Under the pieces are notes generated by a model that was not told where the DNA came from, ran no database searches, and saw nothing but the letters and a program-made list of their open reading frames with translations. From positions 1-64,000 of the forward strand of contig JAIFAC010000171.1 in the NCBI GenBank assembly GCA_026545765.1: a stretch of 64,000 nucleotides of DNA, given 5' to 3'. This document shows positions 58,715 through 64,000 of the stretch, one piece after another (the first letter of the stretch is position 1; every line of letters begins with the position of its first letter). The stretch is from Plantago major. Taxonomy: Eukaryota; Streptophyta; Magnoliopsida; Lamiales; Plantaginaceae. The translations under genes and the position numbers were made by a program.

Positions 58715-60182
58715 TGATGAGGCACTTTTAGGACACCCCATCAGGTTCATTTTACCTTGTTTCTACTAACTTTTAGATTAGTTTTTCTTTTATTTGTATA
58801 TATTTTGTGTTGTTTCTTGTGTTTTGTGTGTTTCCACCTTTTATTGATGTTTTAGGTGTTTTCCTGAAGAAATGAGGCTAAAATGCTGCAATCTATTGCA
58901 TTACTAAAAAATTCACCAAGGTCTCAAAGGTGGTGGAAAGTGGAGTTCGACGGTCGAAATGGAAGTGCATTTGGAGTTCGGATGAAGTTTCTACGACCTT
59001 TTACGTGAAAACTTGCGAAAGTGGAACCACATTGGAGCGGTCTATCCATTTTGGGAATAACTTCTTCATACGTTGTTGGATTGACCTCAAATTGACGGCC
59101 ATGCATAGATATCGAAAAAATCTAGCTAAAGGTCAGTGGGGCGATCGCCTGGTGGGATTAGGGTGATCGCCTTAATCAATTGGGGCAATCGCCCCATGCG
59201 CTTGGGGCGATCTCCCCAATCCAATCAATTGGGGCGATCGCCCGGTCTCCTACGCTTCTGTTGCTGTGTCCAGTTCTCCACGCGGTCTCTGGAGTTAATT
59301 TTCTCCATTTTGACGTTTTAAATTCCAGATTTTGTAATTCAAACATCACTTTTTCATTTCACAACGTTGTTTGGGAGATTTTGAGAGATCTAGGGTTCCA
59401 AGAATCATCCATCTGCTTGAAGTTGGAGTCTTGGTTAACCATTTAGCTAAGGATTTCTTCCTGTAAACTAGTACTTTCACCATTGTTGATCAATTGGAGC
59501 TCAGTACTTCTTCATAATCGGTAATTCTGTATCGTTTCTGATTTCTTGCTTCCTTTGTATGTTTATGCTTATTATCTTCATATCTCATGCATGTGTCAAC
59601 ATGAGTATGAGTAGCTAAACAACACCCATGGGTTGGTGGTGAAATCTTGAGCATGCTAGTATAGGTCTTTGGATGAAAAACTATTCTTTTTCTGATTGAA
59701 TTCTTGCGAATCGTTTGATTAGTTCAAAGTGTTAGCAATCATTTTCTTATACCCAAAATCCACAAGAGGGATTCGTACCCTCAAGGTTAACAACGATTTA
59801 CGCCCAACGCTTTTTACTACAAATGTTGACTAGTAGAATTGAAGAGTCTACTACGTTGATTAAATGTTTTCACTTTCACAAAGTCGAGTAATCCTTTGGA
59901 TCCTTTTACTAGCTAGATCTTGATGAAACCACAATCCCATGTCTCCTTTAATTGATAACAAACCCGTGTTTGCTGTTTGATCTTTGTGTGATTTGCTAAA
60001 GAAAAGAATTGGATGTCATAAGACGCAATTCTAGACAAACTAGTACTTTAAAACACCGACAAGCTTAGTTAAGTCCTTCGAGAATGACACTCGGGGCAAC
60101 TTATCAACTCACTATGTGATTTTTCTAGTGATCCTTGATATTGCTCTTGGCGTATAAATTAAGGACTTTGTATGGCGCATCA
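58715..60182 (+). repeat. 5' LTR of Athila-like element B (1.47 kb)
   Basis: It starts TGATGAGGCAC and ends GCGCATCA, with TGATG/CATCA terminal inverted repeats. Shared Athila LTR motifs include ATGAGTAGCTAAAC and TCCTTCGAGAATGACACTCGG. A palindrome cluster lies at 59138-59243. Short open frames inside are not genes. Confidence 0.85.
59138..59243 (+). repeat. Cluster of five GGCGATCGCC-type palindromes in the LTR
   Basis: Copies lie at 59138-59149, 59160-59172, 59182-59195, 59204-59217 and 59231-59243. The first and last are exact GGGGCGATCGCC; the others have one or two changes. They sit where the related LTRs have CTGGCGAC/GCCAGT-type palindromes. Confidence 0.7.
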
Positions 60183-60188
60183 TGTTTT

Positions 60189-60206
60189 TGGCACTGCTGC
60201 CGGGGA
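60189..60206 (+). other. Primer binding site, tRNA-Asp type
   Basis: TGGCACTGCTGCCGGGGA lies 6 bp after the LTR end, close to the Athila/Tat consensus. Confidence 0.8.
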
Positions 60207-60330
60207 CTTAACTCCTTAGTTTGTGTTTTAAAATTACTTTACTCGGTTATCTGTGTGTTATCTATTTGTGGAGAATTTTGGTTTCCTACACTAACAGGTG
60301 CTAACGAGTGGTGAAGTTATGTTGTTGTGA

Positions 60331-61387
60331 TTGTTTTGCAGCACAACAATGGGAGATACAAGAAATGTTGTTGGAGCAAGTCATAGTGCTCTGATGAAAA
60401 CTATCCATGACATTTTTAGAGCTAGTGTTGGAGCACACCGGTCGTGTGTTGTCCTTTCTGAGGCGGGACTAAAATTTGAACTGAATTCGTATATTCTTCA
60501 TCATCTACCCAAGTTATGTGGGGAAGAAGACGATAACGTTGGGGGGTTCTTAAAGTAACTGGAGATGTTCATAGTGGGTATGCACAATATGGGGGTGTAG
60601 GATGACGACTTAAGAATGAAGGTATTCCCTATGTGCTTATCAGATAGGGCTAAGGTATGGCTGGATATGCTTCCCGAGGTCTCTTTGACTACTTGGGCTG
60701 AAATTTGTGAGGCTTTCACAGACATATACTACCCTCAGTCGAAGACCACCACCTTGAAAGCTCGAATCACGGGGTTCCAGCAACTACATGATGAGACATT
60801 CTATGAGGCTTGGGAGAGGTTTAAGATGCTCCAGGCCAAGTGTCCACATCATCGCCTAATCCTTACGGCTTTGATGCAATACTTTTATGATGGGTTGCAT
60901 GAGAGTCAACAATCATATATTGATGTTTCTAGTGGTGGGAGTATCATGGATCTTACACCGGAGGAGCTTAATAAATTGTTCATAAAGTGTGTAAAGAATT
61001 CGCAACACAAGAGTGTTCGGGGAAGGAGTAGAAGGCTTAGGAGTGACGAGAATGCGGTCTATTCTGATCCTAGAAGCCGTATTAATGAGCTAGAAAAGGA
61101 GTTAAAGAAGTTTAAGTCTTGCAGCAAGTGGTCAGAATCCACAAGCCCAAGAGAAGTGTGGGATTTGCAACAACTATGGACATGGAGCAAGTCAATGTAG
61201 GCCCAACTTCCCAGGAGAGGAGGTGTACCTGGTGCGGGAACAAAATGGAGGAAATTCTTCTTCAGGGACATCGAAGATGTTAGAAGCCTTCATGGAGAGG
61301 TCGCAGAAGTTCATCAACGAGGCACAAATGCACCAAGAGAAGACGGATAGCAGGTTGTCTGTATTGGAGAGAGACAACAAGGACATT
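60331..61387 (+). pseudogene. gag: Gypsy gag of element B, interrupted by Sirevirus 4
   Basis: The ATG at 60349 (MGDTRNVVGAS) or 60331 opens the frame. A stop near 60556 and another near 60597 separate the N-terminus from the main frame 60616-61200. That frame holds LRMKVFPMCLSDRAKVWLDML, YYPQSKTTTLKARITGFQQLHDETFYEAWERFKML and MDLTPEELNKLF, all typical Retrotrans_gag. A frameshift near 61110 moves the zinc knuckle (C-GI-C-NNYG-H-GASQ-C, near 61158-61200) to another frame, which continues to the insertion point at 61388 (EAFMERSQKFINEAQMHQEK). Confidence 0.85.
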
Positions 61388-62904
61388 TGTTAGGAATATC
61401 TGTTTAGATTTTGATCAGCAACCTAATGACTTATCTTAGCTCAGAAAGGTGCTTAGTACTCTTGGTTCACTTGAACATTGTAAAAGAGGAAAGTCACTAA
61501 GTATGTTAGTCTAGCAAATCTTATATAGGATGTTAGGTCACTGAATATATTTTTATTTATTTGAACAAGACCAAGAACGAAGCATCCAAGAAAAGGAACT
61601 CATTTCTAGAAGACTGAAGTTTGCTCAAGATTGCTGAAGACTGAGGAGATAAGTCTCCTCAGATACCTATGTTCAGAAACCTTGAGGCCACAAGTGTTTT
61701 GATTAAACAAGTTACTCAAAGGATATCTGAGAACACAAGTGTACTGAATAAGGAACGTGTCAAGTCTTAGAAAGTTTCACGTATCCGTTGAGACAACAGG
61801 ACAAATATAGTACAATGCATTTATTGCTCGAACAGAAATGTCTGCACAAAAGCAAAAGTGTCTGAAGAAGAAGACAAAGAACTCTGCAGTACTATATACA
61901 GATATCAATAGTTTGAATTTGAATTGAGCCTAACGGATACTATTCAAATAGTTTCAAATTCAACTATAAATATCACCACTTAGTATGCTTGAAACCACAC
62001 TGAAACTACACACGAAGTTTCAACTTACTGAATATCTTCAAGTGATCTCTCAAGCATACAAGCTTTCTTACTACTTATCTTCTAGCTTTATGTTGCGACT
62101 AAAGCTCTAGAACTCTAAGTAGTATACAAGTTCTAAGTGTCCTGATCCTTAACAAGCATTGCTATTTGTAAAGGAGTTGAATCAAAAGATCAGGTATCTG
62201 AGATTCATTCTCTAGAGCATTTAACATAGACTTGGGTCAGTAAAGAACAAGTTACCATACATTGTGAAGTGTATTAAGTAATCTTGATTCTACAGAGCTT
62301 TCTGAAATAACTGTGTAAGTTATAAAGAAGCTCACCTGACAAACCACCTTAACCACAAACCAACAGGTGTGGAGTACAGGAAGTACTTAGTTTGGGAAAC
62401 TAAGGAACAACTCCAAGGTTACTGAGCACAGGAAGTACTTAGTTTTGGAAACAAGGGAATAGCTCAAAGGCTTCTGAGTAGAGGAAGTACTTGGCTCAGA
62501 TAGCTGGGGAACAACTCAGGGGGAAACATTTGGTTGGGAACCAAGTGTTGCAGGAATCGAGAGATAGGATATTTGTAAGGGTACCTCATTTATCTATCTT
62601 AGTGGATTCTAGGCCTGAGAATGGCTGAAGTGGATTAGTTGAAGGATTACGCCACCTTCAGATACCACTATAATTTGCTGTGTTATTTACTTACTGCATT
62701 TACCTTGCTTTATTCATCTTGTTAAGTATTTACACACTTTCACTCTGCTGATCACATGCACTTATCACAGAAAATCTTCCACTCTCTCAGATTAAGTATC
62801 GATATCTTCACAGATATCTGAGAAACTGTGTTTATCGACAAAAGTTTTAAAAGACTATTCACCCCCCCTCCTAGTCTTTTGCTTTGCCGTTATCTGGACC
62901 AACA
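61388..62904 (+). repeat. Sirevirus 5' LTR of element 4 (1.52 kb)
   Basis: It starts TGTTAGGAATATCTG and ends GGACCAACA. The TATA box is at 61965-61972, three minisatellite units at 62372-62520, and the perfect C-loop hairpin with seven Cs at 62849-62880. It has fewer CWG-type changes than the 7854 copy. Confidence 0.9.
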
Positions 62905-62906
62905 AG

Positions 62907-62918
62907 TGGTATCAGAGC
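62907..62918 (+). other. Primer binding site, initiator tRNA-Met type
   Basis: TGGTATCAGAGC lies 2 bp after the LTR end. It matches the 3' end of plant initiator tRNA-Met, the usual copia primer. Confidence 0.93.
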
Positions 62919-63022
62919 AGGAGGTTCCCAAGCCTTCTGCGCTGAACCTAGATCCCAGATAAGTGCCCACTAACTATTTAACACCTACACTTGATTTATT
63001 TCTTTAGTGTGTTTGCTGCAGG

Positions 63023-64000
63023 ATGTCTTTGTGTGATGCTCCCGTCCTCAAGCTAGAAAACTACGAAAAATGGAAGAACAACATGTTGTTGCATCTGGAA
63101 GCCATAAGTGACGAAATGATACATGTCATTAAGAATGGCCCTATAGTCATTCGACAGCTCAAACAAGCCGACAAGGGTGATGAAAGCAGTGGCTCCTCCA
63201 CACCAGAAACTAGGAGAGTCACCAGTCGAATACAATATGAAGATAAGCCCAGAGAGCTCTGGACATCAGAAGATGCTGAGAGACATAGGCTGGATGGACA
63301 AGCTCGTAACATCATCATACGTTCTACTCCAGAGCACATACAGTGTAAACTGTGGGGTGCAAAAATAGCTAAAGTTGCCTGGCAATTGATTGAAGAAATC
63401 AGTGCCGGCACTGAGAAAACTAAAGAAACAAGTTCGAAGTTTTGAGGCTCAAATTCCAAAACTTCAAACAAGGTCCTACAGAGACACTTGAAGAACTTGA
63501 CTTTAGGTCCACAACACTAATGAGTGAAATGGCTGCATTTGGTGAATGTGATAGATACACTAACTCTGAAAAGGTTAAGACTATTGTGAGATGTCTAAAC
63601 CAAAACTGGGAACATACTCAGTACTTCCACTTCCACCAAGGAATGCCTAACATCACTCCAGTGGAACTCTTCTCACACTTAGCAACTGACAACTATGAGA
63701 CAACTCAGAGAGGACATGAAGCTACTGAAAAGTCGCATAATGTTGCTCTCTTAACTCAAGGTACTTCTGAAAAGAAGGAAACCAAGGAAGTGACTGAAGA
63801 AAATGCTATTGCTGTAAAAACACATGAAAAGATTTGTGATTCAGGAGATTAAAAGGAGAAAATCCAAAGAGAAGTTGAAAAAGCATCTAGGATCAAACTA
63901 CCATCAGTACAAAAACATACAAAACAACTCGCTGAACAAGCCTCGCCAAAGAATTTGTAAATCGATGTTGCGTAAATTGGAAATAATATCCGCTTCTCGC
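63023..64000 (+). pseudogene. gag: Sirevirus gag, 5' part (element 4)
   Basis: The start ATG at 63023 follows TTTGCTGCAGG. The first frame runs to 63444 (VLKLENYEKWKNNMLLHLEA, RELWTSEDAERHRLDGQARNI; a DUF4219/UBN2-like Gag opening). A 1-nt loss near 63425 shifts the frame. The next frame (63442-63852) has LRLKFQ-type and FKQGPTETLEEL motifs and LVRCL-type capsid residues to QGTSEKK. A stop at 63850 and further shifts precede the zinc-knuckle region that should begin at the window edge. Confidence 0.87.

Larger units (their letters stand above)
58715..61387 (+). mobile_element. Athila-like gypsy element B, cut by Sirevirus 4
   Basis: The 5' LTR (58715-60182), PBS (60189-60206) and gag (60331 onward) are present. 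The fourth Sirevirus enters gag at 61388. The remaining internal region and 3' LTR should lie right of the window. The 5 bp before the LTR are CCCAC, the expected target duplication to look for at its far end. Confidence 0.82.
61388..64000 (+). mobile_element. Sirevirus-type element 4 (5' LTR, PBS and gag; continues past window)
   Basis: The complete 5' LTR (61388-62904), a perfect tRNA-Met PBS and gag are present. It is the only Sirevirus copy here whose PBS can be read. The 5 bp before it (ACATT, 61383-61387) are the predicted target duplication. Confidence 0.9.

Noticed and set aside
59138..59243. GCGATCGC motifs suggesting cyanobacterial (HIP1) contamination
   Set aside because: They sit inside a plant gypsy LTR bounded by TG/CA and followed by a tRNA-Asp PBS and gag.
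58930..59446. Open frames around the palindrome cluster
   Set aside because: They fall inside the LTR of element B and are not shared with related LTRs.
62907..62918. Possible tRNA gene fragment
   Set aside because: Only the 12-nt primer complement is present, immediately after an LTR; no cloverleaf can be built.

Overview
The window is plant nuclear heterochromatin, most likely from a eudicot. It is built almost entirely of nested and tandem transposable elements. The evidence is plant Ty1/copia and Ty3/gypsy families with their tRNA-Met and tRNA-Asp primer sites, a PIF/Harbinger element with SANT-like and DDE proteins, a Stowaway MITE with the CTCCCTCCGTCC end, and spliceosomal introns. 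I see no ordinary single-copy host gene, tRNA, rRNA or CRISPR array. The species cannot be named from sequence alone.

Layout, left to right. (1) Positions 1-22840 hold two Sirevirus-type copia elements in tandem, sharing the LTR at 7854-9533. Each runs gag-pol and then a long third ORF downstream of pol (ORF3). (2) Positions 22841-26422 are the gag and 5' LTR of a different copia element on the minus strand. A gypsy solo LTR (23114-24512, duplication CCTTG) interrupts its gag zinc knuckle. (3) Positions 26423-28408 are a roughly 1.1-kb tandem duplication carrying a 225-bp exon-like block; one copy has a Stowaway MITE and the other keeps the empty site. (4) From 28409 a minus-strand Athila/Tat-like element without pol begins. 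Its 3' LTR is split by a second LTR (29490-47415, duplication ATAAA). That LTR in turn holds a complete PIF/Harbinger element (29543-34230, TTA duplication) and a 5'-truncated Sirevirus (35380-45888). (5) Its 5' LTR is interrupted at 50629 by a plus-strand Athila-like element that has gag, protease and the plant-transposon ORF but no RT. (6) Another Athila-like remnant, an Athila-like element with its own LTR (58715), and a fourth Sirevirus inserted in that element's gag (61388 onward) close the window.

How the genes work together: in each LTR element the LTR supplies the promoter, a tRNA primes at the PBS, Gag packages the RNA, and Pol copies and integrates it. All copies here are broken to some degree, so any movement now would depend on helpers elsewhere. 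The Sirevirus ORF3 is the most unusual component. In all three copies it lies behind its own TATA-like box and a block of tandem hairpins. It carries short, in-phase, GT-AG introns of about 75-90 bp. It encodes a long coiled-coil, acidic, NLS-rich protein with no visible signal peptide or membrane segment, so the usual label 'envelope-like' fits poorly.

A caution for any reader: many differences between paralogous copies follow one pattern, CAG or CTG changed to CGT, CG or CCG. Because CWG is a plant CHG methylation context, part of the apparent decay (frameshifts, lost splice sites) may be a base-calling artefact rather than mutation.
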